From Clostridia bacterium (GTDB lineage: Bacteria > Bacillota > Clostridia > Saccharofermentanales > UBA5734), in the NCBI GenBank assembly GCA_009928985.1, contig SABL01000018.1, positions 1 to 33,195 on the forward strand: a stretch of 33,195 bases of DNA. The letters are read 5' to 3'. The position numbers and the translations under genes were made by a program. Positions 1 through 9,968 of the stretch are shown one piece after another. Under the pieces are notes generated by a model, which worked only from the letters and a program-made list of their open reading frames with translations, ran no database searches and was not told the origin of the DNA. How positions within the stretch are numbered: the first letter of the stretch is position 1; every line of letters starts with the position of its first letter.

Positions 1-505
1 CAAGAATCGCAGGTGCTGGCGCGGCGAAGGATTTGAGGATCGAGACCGGCGTAGCCGCAGTACTGCCGGGCGTATAGAGAGCAAATTCGGCCGCTTGCTG
101 GAGCCGGCGGATGCGCTCGCCGTCCTGGCCCCAGTCCTTAAGGCCTTGGCGCCAGAGGCTGGCCTGGCCCTCCGCATACGCTTCAACTGTCTGGCCTTTG
201 CGCTGGGCATCGGCAGCCTGGACCCAGGGCAGGAAATCATCTGCTTTCAGGTCGGGAAAAGTCAGAAGCAAATTAGACATGTCACCTTTGGGATCGATGA
301 TGATCGCCGGAACCTGGTCAAGGGCTGCTTCTTCCAGAAGGCTGATGCACAGGCCGGTCTTGCCGCTGCCGGTCATGCCGACACAGACCGCATGGGTGGT
401 CAAATCCTTGGCATCATAAAGCAGATAGCCCTCCTGGGGTGCCATCGTCTCGGGATCACAGGGTCTGCCCAGGTAAAACGCGCCTAATTTCTCAAAAGAA
501 TCCAT
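1..505 (-). CDS. HerA/DUF87-type P-loop ATPase, N-terminal part (gene runs off the window's left edge)
   Basis: Not in the ORF track because it has no stop inside the window. The reverse strand from ATG at 505 reads [86 protein letters not shown]..., open to position 1. Walker A is GMTGSGKTG and there is an IIIDPKGD strand. Confidence 0.75.
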   Translation of the reverse strand, partial: MDSFEKLGAFYLGRPCDPETMAPQEGYLLYDAKDLTTHAVCVGMTGSGKTGLCISLLEEAALDQVPAIIIDPKGDMSNLLLTFPDLKADDFLPWVQAADAQRKGQTVEAYAEGQASLWRQGLKDWGQDGERIRRLQQAAEFALYTPGSTAATPVSILKSFAAPAPAIL

Positions 506-634
506 TCACAGCCTCGCTTTCCGCCACTGGCCAACCAGACCAGTGGCCAGCTCTATCGTGACAATCACAATCCATGATCTGTTTCTGTTCTTTCTTGATT
601 TTAAGCTTCTCACTGCGCCCGGACAAGGATGCTG

Positions 635-643
635 TGCTATAAT
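635..643 (+). promoter_or_regulatory. Extended -10 promoter element (TGcTATAAT) upstream of UPF0303-mntP
   Basis: TGCTATAAT at 635-643, about 36 bp before the ATG at 679; no strong -35. Confidence 0.5.
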
Positions 644-678
644 CGAGTCACTTGTGCGCCAATCGGAGGTCTCGTCTC

Positions 679-1173
679 ATGAAAATTGTCAACTATGAAG
701 CTCATGCTGACTACCAGCGCCTGTCAGACCAGGAGAAAGAGCTTGTTTTCACATCCTTTTCCCGCGCCGATGCCCTGGCCCTGGGCCTTCTCATGCTTGA
801 GCATGCAAAATCCTATCCGGATCCTGTTGCCGTCGAAATCACGATCAATGGCCTGGTTGTTTTCCGTCATTTCAGCGATGGTTCGCTTCTGGACAGCGAG
901 CTCTGGCTCCAGCGCAAGCGCAATTCGGTCGACCTGATGGCGATGTCGTCCTTGCGTTTCAGGCATTGGCTGGACATGTCTGGCAAAGAGCTTGGCGACC
1001 GCAAGCTCGATCCGGCTGAGTATGCCTCGTACGGCGGCGGTTTCCCGATCGTGCTCGCGGGCACTGGCATGATCGGATCGATCTGTATATCCGGTCTGCC
1101 CAACCATATCGAAGATCACCAGATCGTGGTGGATGCCCTGACCGCCTTGAAAGCCCGGAAAGCAGGGCTCTGA
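679..1173 (+). CDS. UPF0303 / HbpS-like heme-degrading-domain family protein
   Basis: MKIVNYEAHADYQRLSDQEKELVF...YGGGFPIVLAGTGMIGSICISGLPNHIEDHQIVVDAL; SD CGGAGG before ATG 679 (track start 652 is too early). Confidence 0.75.
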   Translation: MKIVNYEAHADYQRLSDQEKELVFTSFSRADALALGLLMLEHAKSYPDPVAVEITINGLVVFRHFSDGSLLDSELWLQRKRNSVDLMAMSSLRFRHWLDMSGKELGDRKLDPAEYASYGGGFPIVLAGTGMIGSICISGLPNHIEDHQIVVDALTALKARKAGL

Positions 1174-1177
1174 CGTC

Positions 1178-1750
1178 ATGACTTTGCTGGAACTTTTCCT
1201 GATTGCAGTCGGCCTGTCCATGGATGCTTTTGCCGTGGCCCTGTGCAAGGGTTTGTGCATGAAACGGCTGGACTATCGCCAGGGTCTGACGATTGCAGGC
1301 TTTTTCGGTTTTTTCCAGGGCGCCATGCCCCTGCTGGGCTGGCTTCTGGGCCGCCAGTTTTCTGTCTACATCACCAGCTTCGACCATTGGCTGGCCTTCA
1401 TCCTGCTTTCATTGATTGGGGCCAAAATGATCCACGAAGCGTTCAAAAAGGATGCCGAAGACCCACATTGCGAGATCAAACTCGATCTTCGCGAGTTGAC
1501 TGTCCTGGCCATTGCGACCAGCATCGATGCCCTGGCAGTGGGGATCACCTTCGCCTTCCTGGCCGTCGACATCCTGCCAGCCGTCAACTTCATCGGCCTG
1601 ACCACATTGGTCCTTTCTTTCTTCGGTGTCGTGATCGGCAACCGTTTTGGCCTGGCACTGAAAAACAAGGCCGAGATCGCCGGCGGCAGCGTGCTGATCC
1701 TGATCGGCCTGAAGATCCTGTTCGAACACTTGGGTCTCCTGGTGCTCTAA
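1178..1750 (+). CDS. mntP: Manganese efflux pump MntP family
   Basis: 190 aa; MTLLELFLIAVGLSMDAFAVALCKGL and the internal repeat AIATSIDALAVGITFAFL, typical of the MntP/YebN fold; starts 4 bp after UPF0303 stops. Confidence 0.9.
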   Translation: MTLLELFLIAVGLSMDAFAVALCKGLCMKRLDYRQGLTIAGFFGFFQGAMPLLGWLLGRQFSVYITSFDHWLAFILLSLIGAKMIHEAFKKDAEDPHCEIKLDLRELTVLAIATSIDALAVGITFAFLAVDILPAVNFIGLTTLVLSFFGVVIGNRFGLALKNKAEIAGGSVLILIGLKILFEHLGLLVL

Positions 1751-1805
1751 ACGTCATTGAACCCAGATGCTTTGAGCGCCCTCGGAATCCTGGTCTTCTG
1801 AGTGC

Positions 1806-3023
1806 CTAGCAAACGGTCTCTTGTTCCCCATTGCCGTGTCCTGCTTCGGCGGATGCGGCATTTTTTTGCGCTGTCTGGCGCGCCATTTCCCGGGCCACCA
1901 CCCACTGGCGGACCAGCGCGTAGGCGACTGACATGAACGGGATGAACAGGATCATGCCCAGGACACCCAGCAGACCGCCACCGATTACGACGGCAGTCAA
2001 GACCCACAGGGCGGGCAGTCCGATCGAGCTGCCAACCACTCGCGGATAGATCAGGTTGTTTTCCAGTTGCTGGATGACCAGGAAGAGGATGACAAAGGCC
2101 AGGGCTTGCCAGGGGTTGATCAAGAGGATCAGGAAAGCTCCGACGACCAGAGCGATGTACGCGCCCACCATCGGAATCAGGGCCGTGACAGCGATCAGGA
2201 CGGCAATCAGGAGCGCATAGGGGAACTGGAACACGGCCAGAATCACCAGGAAAATGACGCCCAGGATGATTGCCTCCAGGAACTGGCCGGCAAAGAAGGC
2301 GCTGAAGGTCTGGTGGGTCAATGCCAGGACCGCACGGATCCGGTTGCTGGCCTTGGGTGTGAAAATGGCATCAAGCAGTCTCAGGCTCTGGCGCTGAAGT
2401 TTTTCCTTGGCCAGCAGCAGATAGATGGCAAAGATCAGGCTGAGAACGAGTGATACAACCCAGCCAAACGCCGAAGCCAGCCAGTTGACCGTCGAGTTGA
2501 GCCAGCTGCCCCCCTGACCTTGCAGCAAGGCTAAAGCCCAATTGAGAAGATCAGCCGTGCTGAGTTTGAGGGTGCTGGCCAAGTCTTTGAGCCAGGGGTT
2601 GTCCGTCGTGGTCTGGTTGATCCAGGCTTCGGACTGCGCCAAAAGACTGGGCAGGCGGCTGGAGAGATCCGAAATGCTGGCGATGACCTGCGGCACAACG
2701 AGGGCCAGAATCCCTGCCGAGACCAAGAGGGTCCCCAGCAAGGTCAGGACCAGGCTTAGCGGGCGCAGCCATTTGCCAGTCCGGCTGTCAGCCCGGTGAC
2801 CTGGCCGGTGCCGTCCCACGAAACGCTCGATGGCCCGCATCGGCAAGTTCATAAGATACGCAATGGCCATGCCCAAAAGCAAGGGCATGGCCACAGCGAG
2901 AACATGTTCCAGATAAGCAAGGACTTCGGCCGCGCGATCGAGTGCAAAATACACACTCACGACAGCAACCAGGGACAAGGTCAAAGTGCGGGGGGTGAAG
3001 CGTCTGGTTTCTGGTTTTTCCAT
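1806..3023 (-). CDS. AI-2E family transporter (PF01594-like permease)
   Basis: 405 aa, about 8 hydrophobic segments, C-terminal signature NLIYPRVVGSSIGLPALWVLTAVVIGGGLLGVLGMILFIPFMSVAYAL. Confidence 0.9.
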   Translation of the reverse strand: MEKPETRRFTPRTLTLSLVAVVSVYFALDRAAEVLAYLEHVLAVAMPLLLGMAIAYLMNLPMRAIERFVGRHRPGHRADSRTGKWLRPLSLVLTLLGTLLVSAGILALVVPQVIASISDLSSRLPSLLAQSEAWINQTTTDNPWLKDLASTLKLSTADLLNWALALLQGQGGSWLNSTVNWLASAFGWVVSLVLSLIFAIYLLLAKEKLQRQSLRLLDAIFTPKASNRIRAVLALTHQTFSAFFAGQFLEAIILGVIFLVILAVFQFPYALLIAVLIAVTALIPMVGAYIALVVGAFLILLINPWQALAFVILFLVIQQLENNLIYPRVVGSSIGLPALWVLTAVVIGGGLLGVLGMILFIPFMSVAYALVRQWVVAREMARQTAQKNAASAEAGHGNGEQETVC

Positions 3024-3085
3024 GATTCCCTCGCCAGGGCGCGGCTGAATTGCTTGTTCCAGCTGACCGCACCCTGTGCGGAATC

Positions 3086-3091
3086 ATTATA
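3086..3091 (-). promoter_or_regulatory. Possible -10 (TATAAT) for the AI-2E permease
   Basis: ATTATA on the + strand (TATAAT on minus) about 60 bp upstream of the permease start, overlapping the hydrogenase stop codon. Confidence 0.35.
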
Positions 3092-6000
3092 CCTGATGAA
3101 CGATGGTTTTTTCTTTTTTGAACTTCCGAAGCTCATGCTGCAGTTTGGCATCATCGACGGTCAGGCCATCGAGGGTCATGAAAATGTCCTCCGTCGGGTG
3201 ATTGCCTTTGAGACGGATGGCCTTGACATCGACAAAAGAATCCATCTTGTCCTTGCTGATCTGAGCCAGAAGGCTGTTGTACGTCTCACGCGAACCTTTG
3301 CCGGCACAGGTGTCACAGAAGCAGACGGTCAGCTCATGGGTCATGAAGGCTGAGTTGCCCTTGTTTCTGACCATGCTGGTGACTCCATCGCCAAGGCGGG
3401 CGTGATAATGGGTGTGCAACAGCTCGTGAGCCAGCTCGGAATTGGGTTCGCCATAGAACTCCTCATACAGGCGCAAGATATCGGGATTTTCCTGGGACTT
3501 GCGGTAGGTCGAGGTCTTGTCGATGTTAACCAGGACAGCCTGGCGGTTGTCGAGCGCGTCGATCTTCTCCGGAACGGGATGGCCGGCGCCGCAGATGCAG
3601 CCGCCCGGGCAGGCCATGACTTCGATCAGGTCATAGCCGACATCAATGCCCTGGATGATCTTGTGGATGATCGGCTCGGCATTGTGCAGGCCGGAGATGA
3701 CGGCGACGCGGACATTCGTGCCATTGGCATCGATCGTGGCTTCCTTGACGCCCTCGAAACCGCGGATGGTCTCGAAATCGAGGTGATCGGTCAGCGGCTT
3801 GTTGGTCAGTTTCTCGACCGCCATGCGCAGGGCTGCCTCGGCCACACCACCGGACGCACCAAAGAGGATGCCGGCGCCGGTGACCTGCTTGTAAGGTTCG
3901 TCAAATTCGCAGGGCACGATCTCGGAGGCTTCGATGCGGGCCTGATGCTTCATCTCCAACAGCTCGGTCGTGGTCAGGACGGCATCGACATCACGGTTCT
4001 TGCCAACGGCAAATTCCGGACGCGCTGCTTCGTATTTCTTGGCCAGGCAGGGAACGACTGAAACGACGAAAAGGTCCTTGCGATCGATGCCGGCGATCTT
4101 GCCACCGAAGTGGTTCTTGACCGTGGCACCCATCATCTGCTGCGGGCTCTTGGCTGTTGACAGGTGCGGGATCAGCTCGGGGTAGCGGCGCTCGACGAGG
4201 TTGACCCAGCCAGGGCAACAGGAGGTGAACTGGGGCATCACGCCGCCACTATTGACGCGGTTCAGGAATTCGGTGGTTTCTTCGACAATCGTCAGGTCAG
4301 CGGCGAAGGTGAAGTCGAAGACCTTGTCAAAGCCCAGGCTCTTGAGCATGCCGGCTGTAAAAGGAGCCGCTTCATTGAAGGTCTTGCCATAATGCTGGGA
4401 AATGACGCTGCGGACAGCCGGGGCAACGAAAGCCACGACGGTCTTTTTCGGATTGTGGATGGCGCGGAAAACACGGTCACGTTCGCGCTTGTAATCCAGC
4501 GCCCCGCAAGGACAGGCATTGACACACTGGCCGCAGCTGACGCAGTCGGTCTGGTCCAAAGGCAGTCCACTCTTGGTGCCGACCAGCTGGCGGCCATGCT
4601 TGATGTAGAAGGTCAGGATGTCCGGGCCTTCGATTTCGGCGCAGGCCGCGATGCAACGGCCGCAGGAAATGCACTTGTTATGGTCGCGGATGATGAACGG
4701 GTGGTCTTCGACGATCGGGATGTAGGGACGGTCATGGACGGGCTCACGGTACTCGATGCCATGGTTGGTCGCCTCATTTCTGAGGTTGCAGTCATAGCGC
4801 TCGGCGCAGCCGCATTTGAGGCAGCGGCGAGCTTCGGTGACAGCAGCCTCCTCGGACAGACCAAGCTCAACTTCGACGAAATTGTCCTTGCGCGCATCGA
4901 TCGAGATCGCCGGCATGGCGGCGCGGCGGAATTTCGGACGTTCTTCGAATTCCCAGCGCGGCAGGTCTTCCATCGAGCCACGGCTGCAGCTGTAGTCGAC
5001 ATTGGATTCGCGGACATAACCGATGTTGAGGTAGTTGTTCATGGCTTCAGCCGCACGGCGGCCGGCGGCGACGGCCTGGATAACCGTGGCCGGACCGGTG
5101 ACACAGTCACCACCCGCGAAGATATTGTCCTCAGATGTCTGGGAGGTCTTGCCATTGATTTCGATGTCGCCCCATTTGTTGAGCTTGACCGGCAAGTCAT
5201 TGTAAAGGAACTGGGTATTGGTGCTCTGGCCGATGGCACCGATGATGGTGTCGGCTTCGATGAACGTATCGCTGCCTTCGATCGGGACCGGGCGGCGGCG
5301 GCCGGAACGGTCGGGCTCACCGAGCTGCATGCGGATGCATTCGAGGCGTTTCTTGCCGTTATCGCCCATGGAAATTTTCGTCGGGGCCATCAGGAAAATC
5401 ATTTCGACGCCTTCGTGCAGGGCTTCTTCCACTTCATAGGCTTCGGCGGGCATCTCTTCCTGGGTGCGACGATAGACCAGCTTGACCGACTTGGCACCTT
5501 TGCGGAGAGCGGTACGGGCACAGTCAATGGCGGTGTTGCCGCCGCCGACGATCACGGCGTCGCCGAGCTCGATCTCACGGCCGCGGGTGACCTGCTCGAG
5601 GTAATTGATGCCGAGCATGACGCCGGCAAGGTTTTCACCTTCGATCGACATCGGTGTGGCACGCCAGGAACCGATCGCCAGGTAAACGGCATCGAAATCT
5701 TTGTGCAGGTCTTCGAGGCTGATATGGGTGCCGAGCGTCTTGCCCGTGACAATCTTGACCCCAAGCGAACGCATGGTGTCGATTTCCTTGTCCAGGGTGG
5801 CCTTGGGCAGGCGGTATTCCGGGATACCGTAGCGCATCATGCCGCCGGCAAACTGCTGGCGTTCAAAGACGGTGACTTCATGGCCATTGATGGCACTGTA
5901 GTAGGCTGCGGCCAGACCAGACGGGCCGGCACCGACGACAGCAACTTTTTTGCCAGTGGGCTCCTCCTTGGAGGGCAGCCAGGCCTGCTCACGATTCATG

Positions 6001-6557
6001 TCCCAGTCAGCAGCGAAACGCTTGACATGGTTGATGGCAACCGGTGAATCAACCAGGCTGCGGCGGCACTGGGCTTCGCAAGGGTGTGGGCAGACGCGGC
6101 CGCAAACAATCGGGAAGGGGTTTTTGTCCTTGATGATGCGGACGGCAGCTTCGTAATTGCCGTTGCTGACCTGGGCCAGGTAGCCCTGGATATCGATATT
6201 GGCCGGGCAGGTCTGGACGCATGGGGCGACGCAGTCAGCGTTGTGGTCGCTCAGCAACTGCTCCAGGCGGATCCGGCGGTAGCCTTCCAGCTTGGGGCTG
6301 TTGGTGGTGATCACCATGCCTTCTTTGATCGGGGTCTGGCAAGCCTTGACATCGCGTTCCTTGCCCTTGTCGCCGAGTTCAACGACACACAGGCCGCAGT
6401 TGCCATTAGCCCGGTCCAGGCGGATGTCATAGCACAAATGTGGAATATTGACGTCCTCCTGCAGCAGCGACTGCAGGATGGTCAGATTGTCATAGACTTC
6501 CATCTCGCGGCCGTTGACACTGACCTTGATGCGTTTCTGATTGGATATTGATTTCAT
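3087..6557 (-). CDS. Multidomain fusion: 2Fe-2S/NuoG-like N-terminus + GltD-like FAD/NAD(P) oxidoreductase + 2x[4Fe-4S] + [FeFe]-hydrogenase H-cluster domain + C-terminal CxCxxC domain
   Basis: N-term CGLCVVELG 2Fe-2S motif; GltD-like CGRVCPHPCEAQCRR, VAVVGAGPSGLAAAYY, VIVGGGNTAIDCARTALRKGA; two 4Fe-4S motifs (CISCGRCIAAC, CVSCGQCVNACPCGA); H-cluster motifs FTSCCPGW, VVPCLAKKYE, EVMACPGGCICGAGHP. ATG 6557 (MKSISNQK) with upstream GAGGGAGAG is the likelier start. Confidence 0.92.
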   Translation of the reverse strand: MKSISNQKRIKVSVNGREMEVYDNLTILQSLLQEDVNIPHLCYDIRLDRANGNCGLCVVELGDKGKERDVKACQTPIKEGMVITTNSPKLEGYRRIRLEQLLSDHNADCVAPCVQTCPANIDIQGYLAQVSNGNYEAAVRIIKDKNPFPIVCGRVCPHPCEAQCRRSLVDSPVAINHVKRFAADWDMNREQAWLPSKEEPTGKKVAVVGAGPSGLAAAYYSAINGHEVTVFERQQFAGGMMRYGIPEYRLPKATLDKEIDTMRSLGVKIVTGKTLGTHISLEDLHKDFDAVYLAIGSWRATPMSIEGENLAGVMLGINYLEQVTRGREIELGDAVIVGGGNTAIDCARTALRKGAKSVKLVYRRTQEEMPAEAYEVEEALHEGVEMIFLMAPTKISMGDNGKKRLECIRMQLGEPDRSGRRRPVPIEGSDTFIEADTIIGAIGQSTNTQFLYNDLPVKLNKWGDIEINGKTSQTSEDNIFAGGDCVTGPATVIQAVAAGRRAAEAMNNYLNIGYVRESNVDYSCSRGSMEDLPRWEFEERPKFRRAAMPAISIDARKDNFVEVELGLSEEAAVTEARRCLKCGCAERYDCNLRNEATNHGIEYREPVHDRPYIPIVEDHPFIIRDHNKCISCGRCIAACAEIEGPDILTFYIKHGRQLVGTKSGLPLDQTDCVSCGQCVNACPCGALDYKRERDRVFRAIHNPKKTVVAFVAPAVRSVISQHYGKTFNEAAPFTAGMLKSLGFDKVFDFTFAADLTIVEETTEFLNRVNSGGVMPQFTSCCPGWVNLVERRYPELIPHLSTAKSPQQMMGATVKNHFGGKIAGIDRKDLFVVSVVPCLAKKYEAARPEFAVGKNRDVDAVLTTTELLEMKHQARIEASEIVPCEFDEPYKQVTGAGILFGASGGVAEAALRMAVEKLTNKPLTDHLDFETIRGFEGVKEATIDANGTNVRVAVISGLHNAEPIIHKIIQGIDVGYDLIEVMACPGGCICGAGHPVPEKIDALDNRQAVLVNIDKTSTYRKSQENPDILRLYEEFYGEPNSELAHELLHTHYHARLGDGVTSMVRNKGNSAFMTHELTVCFCDTCAGKGSRETYNSLLAQISKDKMDSFVDVKAIRLKGNHPTEDIFMTLDGLTVDDAKLQHELRKFKKEKTIVHQV

Positions 6558-6641
6558 GCTCTCCCTCACCTTGCAATGTGGCAAACAACTGGCTGCCTCA
6601 GAAACAAGCCGGTATTTGTCACGTATGTTACCAACAAATCC

Positions 6642-6669
6642 ATTATAGCGAAAAGGACATTATATGCAA
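6642..6669 (-). promoter_or_regulatory. Candidate promoter of the hydrogenase gene
   Basis: Minus strand TTGCAT - 16 bp - TATAAT, about 85 bp upstream of the ATG. Confidence 0.5.
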
Positions 6670-7010
6670 TCCAAAACCGCTCATTTGTGCAATATTTCTG
6701 AGCAAATATGGTCTATTTAAGTGCGACTTCCGGTCTTTCATTGACCATTGTGATCAAGACACACCAATAACCTCTCCAAAATAGACCACTTCTTGTTGCG
6801 AAGTTGAAAACGTTTTCGATCATGATTCTTGCCAGCCGGTCCTGGTCTGGGTTGCGCGAGAGGGCCTGTGGTGGTGCGAAAGGTGGTCCCGAATGCGGCA
6901 ATTGGCGTTCCCTGCCGCATTGCCTCAGGCCCTGTCTTTGCGTTGACAGGACTTCAAGGCTGAATCAGAATGGACGAGGACACGAAATCCACCGGAGAGG
7001 TTCTATCAAC

Positions 7011-8882
7011 GTGACGATGCTACGCCTGGCCGCCAGCGGCTTTTCACCTTTGCCCCGGACCCTGATTTTCCTGGTTTTTGCAGGCATGTTCTCAATTTTT
7101 TCAGCCCAATGGGTCGCTACAGGCACCCTGTACGGGGCTATGCGCTGGGTGCGGCGCCAGTTCCCTGCTTTCCTGCTTTCCGTCCCGGCTGCTGCCGCGA
7201 TCCCGCTCCTGACAGCAGCCTTGACCAATCGCCTGTGGCCCGGTTTCACCCTGGGTTATTTACTCGTTTATATTGTGGCCAAAGCCGACCAGGTCAAGTA
7301 TGAGACGGCTTTGACCCATTTCCTCTGGTCCGATTTGTTCAAAACCTCTGATCCGGGCAAGTTCCGCGAGTTGATCGGACATTATATCCGGCCGGCTTTT
7401 TTCCTGCCGATGCTTTTAGGCCAATTGCTGGGCAATGGACTGCTCCACCTGTTGACCGGCGGGATCTTCCTGTCCGGGCCATCAGCTGCCAGTGGACGCT
7501 GGCTGGCCGCATTCGCCGGGGCCAGTCTCCTGGCCTTGTTCTGGCGCTACGGACTTTGGGTGCAGAACAAATGGCTCCACAGGTGGCTGCATGTGCCTGT
7601 CTTGTCGAGCCAAAACTACGACCAGAATGTCCGATTGCATGGATCTTGGCTGGCTTTTTTCGCGCACATCCATCTGGTGTCGATCGACCAGGACATACCA
7701 GACACCTACTCGCCTGAACGGACAGAGCAGATCCAGAGTCACCTGCTGGCCAACGCCGGGCAGATGGCGCAGTCGCCTGCAAAAACCAAGCCAACCATCA
7801 TCGTCCTCGCGATCGAGGCCCTGTGGGATATCACGCGGATCCAGGGACTGGAATTTGCCGAAGATCCTTTGCAGGCTTTCCGGGCCGATTATGCCGGCGA
7901 TGTCACGGCCAGCTGTTTTGCCGGACTGACGGCCAATTCCGAATTTGAATTTTTGACCGGACTTTCCATCTCGCTGCTGCACGACTCAGCCTGTCCTTTT
8001 ATCAAGATCAACCGTCCTTTGCCAGCACTTCCTTCTCATCTGAGGCAGCTAGGTTACCTGACGACCGCCATCCACAGTTACACCCGCACCTTCTACGATC
8101 GTGACAAAGTCTACCCACTGCTTGGTTTCGAACAATTCATCGGCCTCGAGGAATTGACGGCCCAGGGATTTGCCCGGCAAAAGGGCTGGTACATGGCTGA
8201 TGAGGCTCTGCTTGAACCCATCCTGGCGCAGCTGCACCAGACAGAGAATCCCCAGTTGATCTACACCCTGACCATGCAGAACCATGGGCCTTATGCACCG
8301 GACCGCTACGCCGAAGGGGCAATCGATCCCGAAGCCAGACCCCGGTTTGCCTCCAAACTCAACGTGTCAGATGGCGACCGCCATGCCGTGATCAATTATA
8401 CCCAGGGGGTTCGCGATGCCGGGCACCTGTACGCAAAGCTCTGTCAGCAAATCGAGCAGCTGGACCGGCCTGTGCTGCTTTGCGCCTTTGGCGACCATCT
8501 GCCAGGGATCGGCGAGCATTCCGGCTATCGCATGATGGTGGATGCCGGGATGGCTGCCACAGCGCAAGATCCAGCCTTGTACCAGGTACCGGTTTTTTAT
8601 CATGCCAACCAGGCAGCTCGAAAGGCCGGATTGTCTGGGAAGCTGGCCCTGGACCATGCCCACCACAGCCAGTGGCCCGGTTTCAATGTCCTGGGGGCCA
8701 GGCTGCTCGAGGCAGCAGGCCTGCCATTGCCACCGCTGCAGCGGCTGGTTCTGGAGCTGGAAAAGATGGGGGACGCAGACGAAAACAACACCTCGAACCA
8801 GTCCCGCAAGGACCTGCTCGAGGTGTATGAATGGATCCAGTATGACTGGCTCTGGGGGCAAGGCTACACCCTGCCACACTAA
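7011..8882 (+). CDS. LTA synthase family protein / sulfatase-fold phosphoglycerol transferase
   Basis: N-terminal TM segments, then PTIIVLAIEALWDITRI..., ASCFAGLTANSEFEFLTG, YTLTMQNHGPY, LLCAFGDHLPG. SD GGAGAGG (6994-7000) supports GTG 7011 rather than 6804. Confidence 0.85.
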   Translation: MTMLRLAASGFSPLPRTLIFLVFAGMFSIFSAQWVATGTLYGAMRWVRRQFPAFLLSVPAAAAIPLLTAALTNRLWPGFTLGYLLVYIVAKADQVKYETALTHFLWSDLFKTSDPGKFRELIGHYIRPAFFLPMLLGQLLGNGLLHLLTGGIFLSGPSAASGRWLAAFAGASLLALFWRYGLWVQNKWLHRWLHVPVLSSQNYDQNVRLHGSWLAFFAHIHLVSIDQDIPDTYSPERTEQIQSHLLANAGQMAQSPAKTKPTIIVLAIEALWDITRIQGLEFAEDPLQAFRADYAGDVTASCFAGLTANSEFEFLTGLSISLLHDSACPFIKINRPLPALPSHLRQLGYLTTAIHSYTRTFYDRDKVYPLLGFEQFIGLEELTAQGFARQKGWYMADEALLEPILAQLHQTENPQLIYTLTMQNHGPYAPDRYAEGAIDPEARPRFASKLNVSDGDRHAVINYTQGVRDAGHLYAKLCQQIEQLDRPVLLCAFGDHLPGIGEHSGYRMMVDAGMAATAQDPALYQVPVFYHANQAARKAGLSGKLALDHAHHSQWPGFNVLGARLLEAAGLPLPPLQRLVLELEKMGDADENNTSNQSRKDLLEVYEWIQYDWLWGQGYTLPH

Positions 8883-8885
8883 TCA

Positions 8886-9911
8886 TCAAAGGTGGAGGCG
8901 AATCCCCTCGTCTTTGGCCAGATTTTTCAGCTTGTCAACATTTTCCGGATTGCCCAGGACGATCAAGGAGTCCCCTGTCGCCAAGTTTTCGCTGGCCTGC
9001 GGATTGAAGACCATGGTCCGGCTGCCGGATTTCTTGATCGCCATGACGATCAGGCCCGTGCGCTCAGGGATTCTAGCCTCGCGCAGGGTCTTGTCTTTGA
9101 GTTCTGATCCATCACCCAGCAGGACTTCTTCCAAATTGAAAACCTCATCACCGGCATACGTCACGACGTCCAGAAATGAGAAAATCGAAGGCCGCAGGAC
9201 CATGGCTGCCATGCGTCTCCCGCCGATCTCATTGGGCGAAATCGTCCGGTCCGCCCCAGCCATGCGCAATTTTTCGTGCGCATGGGGCTCGATCGCGCGG
9301 GAAATAATGTAGAGATTGGGGTTGAGATATCGTGCGGTCAGAATGGTGAAAACATTTTCCGTATCCGAGGATAACGCGCAGATCAGGCCCTCGGCGTTGT
9401 GGATATTAGCCTGCTCGAGGGCCGATTCATGGGTCGGATCGCCGTGGATGGCCAGGATCCCGCGGTTGTGGAACTCATGGATTTTCTCCTCGCGCAGATC
9501 GACGACGACAAACGGCACTTTGCCGGCTGACAGCTGGGACATGACATTCTGCGCCGTCTCGCCGGCGCCGCAGACGATGTAGTGTTTGTGCAAGGCTCTG
9601 ATCCGGTTATCCATGCGACGCCTCCGCCAGACTGTCTGGAGCTGGCCCTCTGTCAGGAATGCCACCAGGCTGGTCAGGGCATAACCGACAAAACCCAACC
9701 CGGCGAAAATGATGAAAACGGTAAAGATCTTGGCCGCTTCGGAAAGCTCGGCCACTTCTTTGAATCCAACCGTGGCGATCGTGATCACCGTCATGTAGAA
9801 CGCATCGAGAACACTGACCTGCAGCAACGCGACATAGCCGATGGTTCCGAGGATCATCAGAAGCAAAAAAAAGATCAGGACCAGAATCAAGCTCTTATGC
9901 TCTCGCACCAT
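8886..9911 (-). CDS. Two-TM potassium channel with RCK (TrkA_N/TrkA_C) domains
   Basis: TM1-pore-TM2 (MTVITIATVGFKEVAEL), Rossmann HYIVCGAGETAQNVMSQL, TrkA_C end. ATG 9911 has SD GGAGTG; the longer GTG start at 9956 is also possible. Confidence 0.88.
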   Translation of the reverse strand: MVREHKSLILVLIFFLLLMILGTIGYVALLQVSVLDAFYMTVITIATVGFKEVAELSEAAKIFTVFIIFAGLGFVGYALTSLVAFLTEGQLQTVWRRRRMDNRIRALHKHYIVCGAGETAQNVMSQLSAGKVPFVVVDLREEKIHEFHNRGILAIHGDPTHESALEQANIHNAEGLICALSSDTENVFTILTARYLNPNLYIISRAIEPHAHEKLRMAGADRTISPNEIGGRRMAAMVLRPSIFSFLDVVTYAGDEVFNLEEVLLGDGSELKDKTLREARIPERTGLIVMAIKKSGSRTMVFNPQASENLATGDSLIVLGNPENVDKLKNLAKDEGIRLHL

Positions 9912-9968
9912 ACATACACTCCATGCCTGATGAAAGGTCCTGACAGAAGCTTGCACTCCTAGGAAAAA

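Noticed and set aside
3402-4061. 219-aa plus-strand ORF
   Set aside because: Antisense shadow of the hydrogenase C-terminal half; no recognisable domain.
4164-6047. 627-aa plus-strand ORF opposite the hydrogenase
   Set aside because: Shadow ORF: antisense to strongly motif-supported hydrogenase coding sequence; composition (FD/AD-rich repeats) is typical of codon-bias mirrors.
6600-6780. Rex-like site (TTGTGATCAAGACACA) in the hydrogenase/LTA-synthase intergenic region
   Set aside because: Half-sites do not match TTGTGAAnnnnTTCACAA well enough; not claimed without a motif scan.
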